In this document: positions 22,741 to 35,319 of the stretch, in pieces | How positions within the stretch are numbered: position 1 is the stretch's first letter | Layout of the letters: every line of letters begins with the position of its first letter | Assembly (NCBI GenBank): GCA_037501455.1 | Contig: CM074864.1 | Span: 33,816,001-33,880,000, forward strand | DNA length: 64,000 nucleotides | DNA from: Lantana camara | Lineage: Eukaryota; Streptophyta; Magnoliopsida; Lamiales; Verbenaceae | Reading direction: 5' to 3' | The notes under the pieces: model-generated | Database searches by the model: none | Seen by the model: only the letters and a program-made list of their open reading frames with translations | What the model was told of the DNA's origin: nothing | Made by a program: the position numbers and the translations under genes

Positions 22741-25599
22741 TGTAGCACCCGGAATGCCGAGATGCCACACCCCCGCACCATAAGTCTAGCTCACACATGA
22801 AATGGGTAGTCCATATATGAACCAGACTCATGGCGAACGGGTGATAATAAAAACTCAAAACGACACACTAGCTAGGCGGGACTAACCCTCAATTAAATAC
22901 GATCATGATAATCAATAAAACGGAAGCATAATATAACATTCATGTCTTTAACATCTTTCGAGGTCATTTCCATTATTTCATATATACAATATCAATTTCC
23001 AAAGGCAAATCATAATATACAAGAGTATCAAGATAACTCATATGCATCAATAATATATATGACCTTATGCTAGACCTGAAATTAAAGACTTGACTCGATC
23101 CCGCCTAGCATGCAACCTGCAGACTTGAAAAGGTGAGGGTGTCAGTCAACCGAAGACTGAGTGAGGGGTTTAAATAAATATAAGCGCAATTACGATGCAA
23201 GCTATAGTCTCGGGTAAGTTTTCATGAAATAAATAATATAAGTTCAATTATTAAAGTAATCCTCGCCCGAGACTACAACTAATCAATTTAATAATTCAAT
23301 TATTATCAATTCAACTCGTGGCCCGGCGAGTGAGGGCAAATCTCCAACTTTTCATCGAAAGTGTACAATCATTCAATTCATTAGTGAGTTAGGTGATCAT
23401 ACAAACAATTCCGTGCACAATTAGCAATTTCAATCAATGCATCCTTCTTCCTCCGGGTGATGGCGGGCTTGCAAGACCCAACCATCCAATCATGGTGTAC
23501 GTCGGGAACATGACTCCCACGCACGGGATTTCTTCCTCCACCAAACCTCCTGGTGGATTCAGAGGTGATCCCACAATGGTGAGGGTAGTGTAAGAGTTAC
23601 CCGTCAGCCCTTGCTTCCCCGGTTGGCTCAATACACTACCCTCGGGACCCAACGTGAACAATAGTTACTCGCCAAAACATTCAATCAATCAATCCATTCA
23701 ATTCATGAAATCCGTTGTAAATCAATAAGATTTGAAAACTATAAATATACATATATTTTTGGCCGAAAATACGTAGGGTTGTAAGGGTTCTAAGTAGCTA
23801 GAATTTAAACCTCACCTGATGAGCGACGGGATAAGACAAAGATACAAGAGAGCTCCTAAACGATCCATGATCTCTGCCCTGGAGAAAAACTGAACAAGAA
23901 ATGGAATGTGGGAACTCGTGAGATATGACTCAATATGAGACCAAGTATGACGCACGACAATGCTCATGTAATTTAAATAAAATCAAGCAATCAATTAACA
24001 CTAAGCATGTATAAACACCAATTAACACCTAAGAGTTGAAATTACTAACAAAAAATCATGTATTCATATTATTCAATTATTTCAAGTTCAATTCATATAA
24101 AGCATGAAGTCACACAATAACGTTTGAGCAATTAAGTACCAAGAAGTGTCAAGTAGGAGCATACTTATCAATTAATCAAGTATATTTATCATATAAGTCA
24201 CATACGGGGGCCAAGGAAGTGAAAGGAAAGCGATAATAAGGGTTTTGGTGAAGTTTGGCAAAAACCGACAATTTTTAGAAATGCACATGCTGTAGGAAAA
24301 CTGGAATATCTTTAATTATAGAAGTGGGACTTGAGTTTTGTTTGTTGGGTGTGAAAATATACACAAAGACCTTTCCGAGCATATATGGCTCGTTTTCTAG
24401 TTCAAAGCGAGGAGAAAATGGCGGACGGTTGAAGTTAGGCGAGTGTAGTTTGTCGGGAAAGCAGCGACACCAAAAAGAATTGATAATATCTCACACATGG
24501 GAAATGATATTGAGGTGATTCAAATTGTAGGTTGTTCTAGACTTCAAGAACTTTCCAAAGAATTAAAAATCAGGTCATTTGGAGTTCGGATGAGGGAGTA
24601 CCCGGCCGGGTAAAATTCAAGGGAAAAGTTCCCCGACCGGGTAAAGCTGTCCAGACGCTTTTCGGCATGAAACTACCTGCCCGGGTACTTTTTATGCACA
24701 AAAAGTACCTGGCCGGGTACTGTTCCAGAGGTGGAAAAACGGGCAAAACAGGGCCTTGTTCGTGGAGGGAAGAAAGGGGAGCAAAACCCCAACAAAACTC
24801 AACCAAAACACTCCAAACAATCATATATCATGCATATCACTCATATATATCAATTAGGAATCAAGTAATCCATGGAAACTTGCTCAAATCATCAAGATTC
24901 ATCATCATCAACCTATATATGATTCATCATATATTTACATGATTTTCAAGAATTCATGCTCAAATTCAATCTAAGGCATAGAATCATACTTATGACAACA
25001 ATTAATCAAGTTATCAAGCTCAAATATCATAACCCTAGATTCCCATACCATCTCAAGAATTCAATCAATTAATCCATGTACCCCAAAAGAAAGAAAGATG
25101 GAAGAAGATGAAGTGGTGATGATTATGATGCTTCAAAGTATGCAAATTCCCCTTGAAACCAAGCTAGAAATGATGAAATCTCCTCCTTCTCTTCCATGGT
25201 GTTTCAACCGTAATTTAGTGTGTGAGTGTGTGTGGGAGATTTGATGAATGAAATGAGGGGTACAAGATGCATAGATATTTATCAAAGTCTTCCAAGAAAT
25301 GGGATGACAAGGCACAATGTGCACTTAAGTCCCTAAGTTGTTTAAGTTAATGCAAAGAAGTTCTAGTTCATGGAATGTGTTCAATTAAATCCAAGGAGTT
25401 ATAGGTAATTAAGTTCACCGATTCAAGAAATGATCACTTAAGGGCAATTAGACAATTAAATCACATTTGTCAAATAATTTACGTAATTTCTCATGTTGAC
25501 AATTATTTCATATAAGTTCATAGAAAATATAATGCATCTAAGGTTATACAATGTATATAAATTATCACATATTGCACATAAGAAAAACGGGGCGTTACA
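22741..25599 (-). repeat. Element B 5' LTR (2859 bp)
   Basis: TGTAGCACCCGG at 22741 to GGGGCGTTACA at 25599. Palindromes of the type TACCCGGCCGGGTA lie at 24596-24722. A predicted acceptor (TTTTTCTCCAG|) at 23879 and second donor (TCAG|GTGAGG) at 23815 define a 63-nt mini-exon; the first donor is not clear (weak candidate near 25097). The acceptor-side hairpin TCAGTC...GACTGA is at 23133-23163. It is inserted in the LTR of element F, whose sequence resumes at 25600. Confidence 0.9.
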
Positions 25600-28280
25600 T
25601 TTCCACTTGCTGAAAATTTCCCAAACATCATCTGCTTTCCAGGAAATCCCGTAGCTCAAGCCCTACCAAGAGATTCAAGCTCAAATCTCCTTCCAAACCT
25701 CCATTAATCCACAAGGTAAGCTTGGATATGTTATGTACATTCAATATGAGTCATTTTCATTCATTCATCCCTAATTTTGATCATGGTTTCATGGATATAT
25801 GGCTGCCTTGAATATATACTTAGGTTATAGGTTCATAGGTTGATCTCTTGCAATTCTTGTTGAATTTGATTGACTCCAAGCATGAATATGATTATTTTGA
25901 TCTCTTATTTTCATTTATGATGATGTTTTAGCTGGTGGTTGAGAATTGGTTGAGTTACCCTTAATGAATTTGAATGAAAATGGAAATTTTCCCCTCTTCT
26001 TCATTCGTATTGCTGCTGCTGCGTTTGAGCTTGCTTGGGGCTGAGTTTGTATGTGGATTTGGAGTCTTTTGCTGCATATTTGTGACCTTAACATACCTGA
26101 ACATGTTGGTTGAAGATTGATTTGGTGTTGCTCTATTTTTTCGTCGAGTTATACCCTGTTTTTGGCCTGAAAATGTTGCTGTCAAAACTGCTGCGTTACT
26201 CCTTGCTTTTGCTGTCAGTTTTCATGGTTTTGTGCATTGTTAAGGCTGAATTGTTGCTGTATTTCGTGCCTTGAATTGATGCATCTCTTGCTTGAGTTGT
26301 TGCTCTGTTTTTCGCCAAGAAACAAAGTTTAATTGTTGAGCTGCTGCGTTCCGACACGGGGGTATCGATCTGTTTCTTTTCAGCGTGGAACGGGAGTGCT
26401 TGAATGTCTGGTATTACTGTACCGAGACACGGGGGTGTCTCGGTTTGCTTTTTGTGGGTGACACGGGGGTGTCACCTTGTAATTTTCCATGCATGTTTGT
26501 GTGGCCGTGAAGCTGCTGCTTCTTGTTTCCTTTTCTTTCCGGCATGAAATGTGAATACATGGAGTTGTTGTGCATGAATTTTGTATGCATGTACTAGCTT
26601 AATGCATGAGAATGCATGCATGGAATTTGTTAAATTTGAATTTGCATGCATCTTTAATTAAATATTAAATGTTATTTGATTTAATTGAATTATAGAATTT
26701 AATTGTTACCTATTTCATGTTTAATTTAATTTCCTAAATTTAATTGAATGTATTTAATTGTTTATTTTCTAATTGTAAATGCGATTGAATGTGTTTAATT
26801 GTTTATGTTCTAATTTTAAATGTGATTTAATACGTGCTATGCCCTATTTGAATTCTTGAATTGAATTGATTGAAATGTGAATTTATGACTAGAATGAATA
26901 TGAACTCGTTTGAATACGAAGGCTCCATCGAATGAATGAATTGAATGTTTATATGTCTTTAAATTCCTTAATAGTACACATGAACATTTTCATGACATAA
27001 TCGTATCTCTTATACATTCATATCATGATCATTACATTGCCGAGCGTCTTATATGGTCATATTGAGTCTCACTTCACCTTTCTTGCACAGATTTTGAGTC
27101 CGTTGGAGACGAGGCCGATCTGTGAGGCTCGTGTGTTCTCCTTGTTGCCGTTTAAGGTGGGTTTCTCTACTATTTAGTTAAATGGCCCTATATACTCCCA
27201 ATGTGAAATAATTTCGGCTAAAAGTATATATATATGTATATAGAGTCGTTTTCAAGGGTCAATGATTTTAAAAGTAAAGCCTTTCTTTCATGAACCTACC
27301 AAATGTTTTGGCGAGAATGAATGAATGTTCACAATGAATGGGGCCCAGGGACTTGGTGTGAGTGGTAACCCAAGGAGGTAAGGGCTGACGGTGATCCCTC
27401 ACACTAGTCCCACTAATGAACGGCGTAACCGGACCTCGTTAGGAGTTAGTGAGGAATGGACGCTGAGTGCCATCTGGGGAGTCATGTTCCCCTTTTGGTC
27501 AATGAATGGGTGGATGGGCCTTGCAAACCCGCCACCAACCCGGAGGAAGAAGGTGTAAATGTTATTGAATGCGCACGAAAGAATGATATGCATGAACAGG
27601 ATGAATGAATGAATGTTAATGAATGTTAATGAATTACACGAGGTGTTGGTTGGAGATAATGCACGCCCACTCGCCGGGCCAATAATGACCTAATGTAAAT
27701 GAATCGTTATAATCCCTTTTGATGATTTCTATTCGCCCACTTGGGAAATTCTTTAAAAAACCTCACCTGAGATTATAGCTTGCATGTGATTGTTAAATAC
27801 CGTTGTATATTATATCTATGCCCTGTTTTATACCCATCAGTCCCTTTTGGACTGAACCCGTTTGTCTTTCAGTTGTGTTGTGCAGGTGTCAAGGGAGCTA
27901 GGCGGGAATTCGAGTCATAGGTCTTGCTTTCATTTCTAGCCCTTTGTATATTGGTCTCACACTTGCATATTGCACTTTTGATCCTTGTATATGAATGTTG
28001 TTATGGAGCGTACTTGTTTTGAGCTGTGATGGTAATTAGTAATGTATGTGACTTACTTTTGAAGCTGTGATGCTCATTGTACGTATATATGATGTATGTT
28101 CGTTTATTGCTTCCGCTTTAATGTTTATTCTGATTTTATGGTTCAAAGGTTAGTCCCGCCTAGCATAGAGTGTGTGTATGTCCTCGTTCGCCGTGATTTA
28201 GCTCGGGTATGGATCGTTCGTTTCATATTCGGGTCGGGTCTCGGTGCGGGGGATGTGACACCTTGCGCTCGGGTGTTACA
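25600..28280 (+). repeat. Element F 5' LTR, truncated at its start by element B
   Basis: It matches 43700-46549 (the 3' LTR of F), so the first ~850 bp are missing here. It ends GGGTGTTACA at 28280, followed by the primer site, so F reads on the plus strand. Predicted introns: 25716-27090 (CAAG|GTAAGC to TTTCTTGCACAG|) and 27157-27884 (TAAG|GTGGGT to TTGTGCAG|), with a 66-nt mini-exon (27091-27156). Palindromes GACACGGGGGTGTC and relatives lie at 26348-26478. Confidence 0.92.
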
Positions 28281-28288
28281 TCTTTAAG

Positions 28289-28300
28289 TGGTATTAGAGC
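28289..28300 (+). promoter_or_regulatory. Primer binding site, tRNA-Met (element F)
   Basis: TGGTATTAGAGC, one mismatch from the standard site, after an 8-nt spacer (28281-28288). It is probably a later mutation. Confidence 0.88.
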
Positions 28301-30447
28301 TACGAGTTGCAAAACTCGGGTTCTCGTGTCGTGTGGGTCAGTCTAGGTCGTTCGGCATAGGAACTATGTGATAATGTGTGCATTGCATCGATCTTGAACA
28401 TGAAATTGTCTTACTTTTTAATCTTGTCAAATTACTTATTGCATTCTATATTGAATCTGTGCCTTTCGTGTTGAATAAGTGCCATGAGCATGTATTAATC
28501 GCATGCATATATCTCCGAAAAGAGTTATGATTTACAGGTTATGAAAATAATATCAAACCACGGCCAAATATCACGCTAACAGCGCTCTATTGCAAGTCCT
28601 TTTTGAGGCATGGAAGATAGGAGGGTTGCACCGGGAAATGATATAGAGGATTCGAGATGCGTGGTCTTCATGGATAGAGCTAGAGTTCAAGGTGAGGAAC
28701 TGAATTGGAGGTTCGACTTCAGAGATGCAAGTATAGAAGGACACTTGGTGAAATAAAGATGGATCGTGAGATGGTTATGACTTAGAAGATTGACATACAC
28801 GACTCCACTATATAAGGGTTCGGACCATTGAAGAGGTGCCGAGGAGGGAGAGGAGTCAAGGTAAAATGGGTCCGGTAGAATTGATACGCCAAGGGTCGAC
28901 AAAGAAGGATTTCTAACTACGCCTAGTGATTAGAAATCGAGTTTGTTGATGTTAAGACTGGGAAGAATTGGATTTGGGTACTCTGGATGCCAATTAATGA
29001 TGGGAAACGAGTCTGGAAGGGAGTAGAGAGAGGCAAGTAATTTTGTGAATACAAATTTAGGGAAGGTGGCGATATTGAGGACAGGATTTGAGTTCGTTTT
29101 TTCAAATCCAAGCTGGATTGTCAGGTTGTGAAGTTGAATTGGAAGATATGGAGCAACAAATGGGAACGATAAAGAAAGGCAAAGACTGGTTGAAGGATTA
29201 TTCTTGGGGAGAGACTCTTTGCAAGGAAATCCTGCACTCAAGTATAAGCAATTGGAGGTGAATTAAACTCATAAAGGATAAGCACGGGAGTCTTGATCAC
29301 GGTAATGGCGAGAAGTAAGGTTCAGAATTACATTGGTGTTCATTTTTTTGTAAGAGAATTTGAGCAAGGTTGAAGGGCGATTCTCGGGGTAAATACAGAG
29401 GCTAATTCAGTGAATATCGATGAAATCAGGGATTGTGAAATTTCAATTCCGGACAGTGGAAGATACAAGTGATGTAAAAAGATTCATGGAAAACTTGAAG
29501 CCCGTGGGAAAGGCAAGGAATAATCACCAAGTCAAAGTAACCTCGGGATTGGAGGAACGAAGAAAAGCTACTAAGCTAATAGCTTACCACATTGGTGACA
29601 GGTTCCAAAACATTCATAGCACGTGCATCATACTTAGCATTAATTATTTACTCTTCTGGCCTCATGTTTATCCGTGTATTCTATTTGGTTTCGTTGCGCT
29701 AATGTGTTGCATAATTGCTTGATGTAAACGTGACACATGCATCGTCAATTTTAACCCGACATGCATTCTAGTGTTTAATTAATAGGAAGTTCTTTCATCT
29801 CAACTATCAAGTATTACTTAACCGAGCCACTTTCGAATTCAATGAAGATGACTTCGGGGAAACAGAGAATTTCAAGTAAAGGATAGGCTAATGGAAACGG
29901 GAATTTATAAAGAGAAGCAGATTAGAGTTGATTGCGGGGTGTGTGGATTGGACAAGAATAGAAAAGGGGTTTCCGACATCAAGCGTAGTAGAAGGGAAAG
30001 CTGAAAGGCAAAACGTTAGGGTGTTCTTTTATTAAAATCCTCTCTAAGGGAAACCATTCTTCTAGAGTTTCGATAAAAGAAGAATTTATGGAGTTCAACA
30101 CGCGACAGTAGAAATTTAAGGGGGAAAGAACGACCAAGAAACAGATAGGAAGATTGAATTGGTGCTCAAAGAAATATTTTCGTAGGAGTAACGGAATTGC
30201 AAATTAAGGAAGACCTGGAAGCTCTAATGGTGATGATCGAAAATAAATAAAAGAGCCTCAACGGTTAAACCGCTAAAGTGGGCGTTAAGTATTAAGTTAG
30301 TGTTGAAGGCCACCACGGGATATTGAGGAGATGGTTTGTCAAGCATTTCTATACATGGGATTTAGGTTTTGGGAAATAATGGAATGGTGGAAGAGCTTCT
30401 GCAAGAACATTAGATTGCCTCATGGAACAGAAGCTAAATCAAATTAA
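28301..30447 (+). mobile_element. Element F interior, primer side (non-coding)
   Basis: No frame longer than about 100 codons and no retroelement domain. Blocks are the reverse complement of element B, K and 2 interiors, for example AATATCAAACCACGGCCA near 28550 and the 28840-29160 stretch, which parallels 56860-57070 of element K closely. Element G interrupts it at 30448. Confidence 0.85.
29103..29261 (+). pseudogene. Decayed conserved peptide segment, element F
   Basis: An open 52-codon stretch without its own start reads QIQAGLSGCEVELEDMEQQM and continues with KKGKDWLKD before TGA. It is the best-preserved of five copies across the elements. The ELEDMEQQM pattern hints at a coiled coil. 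Whether it belonged to a leader protein or to gag cannot be told here. Confidence 0.5.
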
Positions 30448-33400
30448 TGTGTAACACCCCAAACGGAGAAGTGCCACATCCCCCGCACTATGACCCAGAC
30501 CAGGAGCATGAAATGAAAGTCCATGCCCGAATCCGAATCAGAGCGAACGGGAGACCAACTCACACACTAGGCTAGGCGGATCTAACTTGACCAAAACTCA
30601 GAGTGCGGAAGCAATTAAAACCAACAACAATAGATAGCGGAAGCATTTAAAACAAAACATGCAAAGCAGGTGACGGGTTCAACTAGCATAGATACCTAGT
30701 CCCGAATATCAACATAAAGTAATAATCATCAAGGGCCACAAGGGGCCGAATGAGAGTGCCGCGCAGGGCTACCGAATAGTAAAATATAATCTCAAGTCTA
30801 CAAGACAAAGCATAAGTAAAGTGTATGAAAAGACAAATGCAAATAGAAAGACTAGACCGACGAAGTGCAACTCAAAGGACTCACTTCCGCCTAGCAAACG
30901 CCAACAATCCTGCAACTAAAAGTGTAAAATGAGGTGTCAGTCAACTGACTGAGTGAGGGGGCTAACGCACACCCACTGTATATATATAGAGCATTGTACA
31001 TATCAGAAGGGAGGACTCATGAACCGGAGATAGGTGTTGCATACCAAAACATCTCCAAGAGTACCCAAAAGATAGTTATATAACATTTAGAAAACATTTT
31101 AGAACTCTATCTCGATTAATGATTCCCAGACAAAACAGATCACATGCTCGGCGAGTACGAGCTTCCAACCTTTACTCCTCAGAACATATCAAAACATAAA
31201 ATACCAAATCAATCCAACCGTCACACCATTGATGGAGGAGATGTACCGTCCCCAAACCATCCATAACAGACATACCCTCAAGTGGTAGCGAACCCACAAG
31301 AGTCCTCCCCGGCTGCACACCGAAGGCTCAAGATATCACGCCTCCCCTATCTCCCTAAGTCGTGCAATGATATCTCAAGTGGAACTACGCACAGGTATAT
31401 CCCCGACGGCCCTAACCGTCCCAGGGGCTCCTTACCCATAGCTCCTCGGATCCACATACATACATATATACAGATGCCAATATTTCATGGCCAACTCGCT
31501 ACAGAAGCACAACACAACGGTTTTTCCAAAATAGCTTACATATGCTTCAAAAACTGGTTTTTATATATATTCCTACGCTGCAGGGATAGCCCGCCCACGC
31601 AGGACTCACACACTTACATTCCTACGCTGCAGGGATAGCCCGCCCACGGAGAAGTGCAAGCATAAGATCATAAAAATATCATATTCAACACATACATAAC
31701 TATTGTAAGGTACACTCGCATGCAGGGGTAGAAATCAGCATGTAAAGGCCATAGGTCGCATAACTATATAAAATCCTAAATCTCACCTCGTGAAAGTAGA
31801 GTCTGAGAGTGTGAAGGGCCAAACACTCTAAACCTCGGGCCCACCGGCACCACCAATCTCTGTGACAAGACATACAGAAGCCCAGACTTAGACTCTATAT
31901 GAATCAAACAAGACGCACGGCGTTGCTCAACATGATCGTGGTTATGCATAAGTGTTCATGTTGTGCTTGGATAAGGTGTCGTGGTCATTCAAGGCATATC
32001 AATGCTCAACAAGGTCATATTTACAAGCAACCGACACGTAATTCCATATCCAAAGATGCAAGATCAATTTAGGAAGTCAATGTATTCACAAAATGCATAT
32101 TAAATCATCCAATGTCACAGGGTTCAATTACAATATTAGAATTAAACATCAAGTTCATGTCGAGTTATAAAGTGCATAAGTAAGAGCAACTTGATCATAC
32201 AAACATACAAGGTTGTTGTACGTAGATGGCATGCTTGATACAAATAAAGTGTGCATTTAATTCACTTAAGATCATACTTTACAACTTCACAACATGTTTG
32301 GTACACAAGCTCAAGTCACATTCATAGTTTCATAAATATTACACTTACATCCCCTAAGTCATTTATAAAAGTTTAGAATTATTACACATACATCCCTTAG
32401 TCGATTGCTAAACATAATTGTTCATTTAAAGTGTTTATACAATTATTCAATTAGGAATTAATTACTTACAAACATGACAATGATCAATTTATTGTAATTC
32501 ATAATATACCATTTTCTAGTAGTAAGAGTAAATCAAGATATTACAATTCTAACTCCTATCATGCATCAAGTCTTAAGTTGTTCAAGCATCCTTCATGTAT
32601 CTCAATTTTATATTTGAAACACAATTTACAATAAACATAATATTGAGAACGTCTCAAATCCATATAGAGAAATCACAACATGTTCGTTCTTCTAAAATAT
32701 CCTTCAAGTTCATTTAGTCACATAAGAGATTAGTTTCTAGATATTACACTAACACCCCTTCATATCTAAACACATAGCATAAATTCATCACATCGGGATT
32801 CAAATTGTAAATCAAAACATTCATACATATCACAATCCATTCAATACATGTTTCCATATACGATTGGAATACATCTCGATCAACAAACCAACAATAACCA
32901 ATTTATTTGCAATTAAAACAATTAATTCAAATAACCACAATTACGCAAAATAATTCATAATAAATAGATCGAGTGTCCGATTAACGAACGGAAAGTAGCG
33001 TTGAACTCACCACAAGGAGACGAACATTCTGACCAGACGCCGCCGGAACGCCACGACTATAGCTACCAGAATTTGGCCAGACCGCCGATTGGCCGCCGCC
33101 GAAAGTCGTCGGAAAAATCCCGAAAAATCATTCCTGAATAAAGTCTTCGTGCCCGTTCCGAATCCTGGATCAATTTCTGGAAATTCCAAGTCAATCTCCT
33201 CCAATTTCAGATCTACGAACACGAAAACCCTAAATCTTTAAACTCAAATTACTTCCAAACCGGTGAACCAAAATGCGATCCGTAAAAGCCATTGTCTTAA
33301 CCATGACGAGCTCTTCGAAAGCCCTAAGGTAGCTCGCCGGAAAAATCCTCGGAGTTAGCGCCGCCGTTGCACCGCCACTTTGCCGCTGCGATCCGCCGCC

Positions 33401-33621
33401 AAACCACAGAATCTGGAGTCGCCTGATCATGGGCCACTAGTTCTCGTCGTTCCGAACAACTTTCGTGAAGAGCCCGAGGCCAAAAGATGGCTGGAAAAGG
33501 CCCCCGTTGGCCGCCGAAGTTTCTGCCACCGCCCACATCGCCGGAACAACCACCTACGGCCAAGATCTGGTGAAATTGATGCCGGAAATGATCTCAGGGG
33601 GTCAAAAAACCTTGGAAACCA

Positions 33622-34023
33622 TCAAGCCCCGTCGAAAACCACCGCCGAAAGCGGCGGAATCGCGCCTCTACAGGAACCGCCGCCTCCGCCGCGAGCTTCA
33701 GGCGGCGCGTGCGGCGCCGTCGTTGCTCCGATGGCCGCGCCGCCTTCGTCAACCGATGCACCGGGATGTCCTATTTCTGGGTCTCCGGCGCGTGTAACAA
33801 GGAGGTGGCCGGAAAACGCCGCGAAACGCCGGTGAAGTGGCGGCGGTCTGACAGCTCCGCCGCTGCTACTGAAATCCATCCATAACTCCGACACCGTTTG
33901 TCGCTAGGCCGTGAAATTGGTACTCTTGCGTACGTCTCGCCGAGATAATCGAAATGGACTATTTATTTGTTGAATTCCGTCAAGAAACGATCGAGTTATG
34001 GGCTCGTAACCGAAGCCGCGCAT
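33622..34023 (-). other. Two small frames in the GC-rich first exon of the G LTR
   Basis: Downstream of the TATA box are a 39-codon frame (33904-34023, MRGFGYEPITRSF...) and a 90-codon frame (33622-33894, MSELWMDFSSSGG...). Both have the same length in the other LTR (40595-40714 and 40313-40585). Because LTRs start identical, equal length alone does not prove coding. No known domain is recognisable; they could be upstream frames or captured host sequence. Confidence 0.35.
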
Positions 34024-34100
34024 AGTGACCTCGGGAGAGAGAGTGGGAGAGGAGAGAGAGAGAGAGAAAAGAGATTGGGAGAAATGTGTCTTGTGCACAA

Positions 34101-34110
34101 GCTATATACA
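34101..34110 (-). promoter_or_regulatory. Core promoter of element G 3' LTR
   Basis: The minus strand has TGTATATAGC as TATA box, then TTTCTCCCAATCTC and a (CT)n pyrimidine patch (34030-34075), the usual layout of a plant core promoter. Transcription would start about 30 nt downstream, upstream of the GC-rich exon. Confidence 0.65.
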
Positions 34111-34622
34111 ACCGGGTATCCTTATCGCGTAGCAAGGAGAAATATCGCGTACAAATAATCGTAAATAAAATTGGTAAAGTTACGAATAAACAATCAAGCT
34201 CCGAATTAATTTTTACAAATTAAAATGAAATAAAGATTCACCAATTAGAGTTTAATTCAATTTAATTTTAGAAACTTTTCGTGTAATTTAACGACACTTT
34301 GTAAACACATGATTGACAATTAATCTCAAGGAATTCGAGTAAACCGAAATTAAACAAGTTAAGCAACATGATGGATTTAAAATCAACTTGACAATTATTT
34401 CATGGAATGAATTTGAATTAAATCAAATTAGACAGTTAGGGTTAAATATGCGCATAATTAATCAAGTTGGCAATTAATCTTAGAATAATTCGAATGAACA
34501 CATATTAAATTGAACTTACATTAAATCACATAATTCAAGAACTCTTAAATTAAACATACAAGAGTATAGAGACTTACTTGTTAATATCGTCAGGACGCCC
34601 TTCGAGAATACGGGGCGTCACA

Positions 34623-34658
34623 ACCTTCCCCCCTTAAGAGAACCTGGTCCCCAGGTTC
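34623..34658 (-). promoter_or_regulatory. Polypurine tract and hairpin (element G)
   Basis: The minus strand shows CTTAAGGGGGGAAGGT against the LTR and the hairpin GAACCTGG-GGA-CCAGGTTC (34640-34658, stem 8 bp). Compared with element 2 the outer pair G-C is replaced by A-T with pairing kept. Confidence 0.88.
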
Positions 34659-34948
34659 CATTGCAAAAATGTAGATCCTCGAGTTGTAGTGCTCCAACCC
34701 TTCTCCCGAACTCACGTGAGATCATAACCCTAATGGTGAGGCTTACTTCGGTCATCTACACTTAACCTCCTTTAGGATGTCTTGTTATCGTCGAGGTCCG
34801 TGCGAGTATTTGATCCGTTAGTTGTTTCGAACTCGGTCGGTCATTCCCATGATCTGATAGCTGCAACTGCACCCAACCTCGATGTCGTCTCAGACTCGCC
34901 ATTTGCAACCCGTAGTCAGATCAACGCGTAAAGTAACCACAACAAACA

Positions 34949-35319
34949 AGAGAGAATCCCATCTCTCAACACGTAAGTGAGAGAGTCCCGTCCCCCGAGC
35001 ACATATAAAAGAGAGAACCCCGTCTCTCAAGCACATAATTGAGAGAACCCCGTCTCTCAAGCACATAATTGAGGGAACCCCGTCCCTCATCCTAAGTCGG
35101 GCAAATTCCAACATCTCCCAACATTCTAGTTTGAGAAAATCCAGCATTCCTCAAACCCCCAGATTCAAGAGAATCCAGCATCCCTGAATATCTAAGTACA
35201 AGAGAATCCAACATCTCTCGCGCACAAAACTTAGAAAGATTCCAACATCTTTCTACCACATAAATAGAGAGAATCCTACATCTCTCCAACACATAAAAAG
35301 AGGGAACCTAATGTCTCTC
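34949..35319 (-). repeat. Hairpin array, element G (about 11 units)
   Basis: Units of about 18-20 bp every 30-36 bp. The first five keep the CCCCG/CCCCA core (GAGAGAACCCCGTCTCTC type); later ones have ATCCAGCAT or ATCCAACAT as core. Paired changes are seen: GAGGGA..TCCCTC and AGAAAGA..TCTTTCT. It is the longest array in the window. Confidence 0.9.

Larger units (their letters stand above)
30448..34622 (-). repeat. Element G 3' LTR (4175 bp)
   Basis: TGTAACACCCC to GGGGCGTCACA, followed by the PPT. Predicted introns: 31860-33010 (GTG|GTGAGT to TTGTCACAG|) and 30910-31786 (CGAG|GTGAGA to TTTAGTTGCAG|), with a 73-nt mini-exon. A 60-bp tandem duplication containing TTCCTACGCTGCAGGGATAG near 31570-31650 is single in the other LTR. 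The first exon is strikingly GC-rich (33011-34070). Confidence 0.93.

Noticed and set aside
28930..29241. 103-codon minus-strand frame
   Set aside because: Antisense to the shared interior block; the residues conserved between elements are on the other strand.
33380..33835. Plus-strand frames of 110-177 codons in the GC-rich part of the G LTRs (also 39955-40499)
   Set aside because: GC-rich sequence lacks stops in several frames; Arg/Pro/Ala-rich translations without domains; promoter signals point to the other strand.
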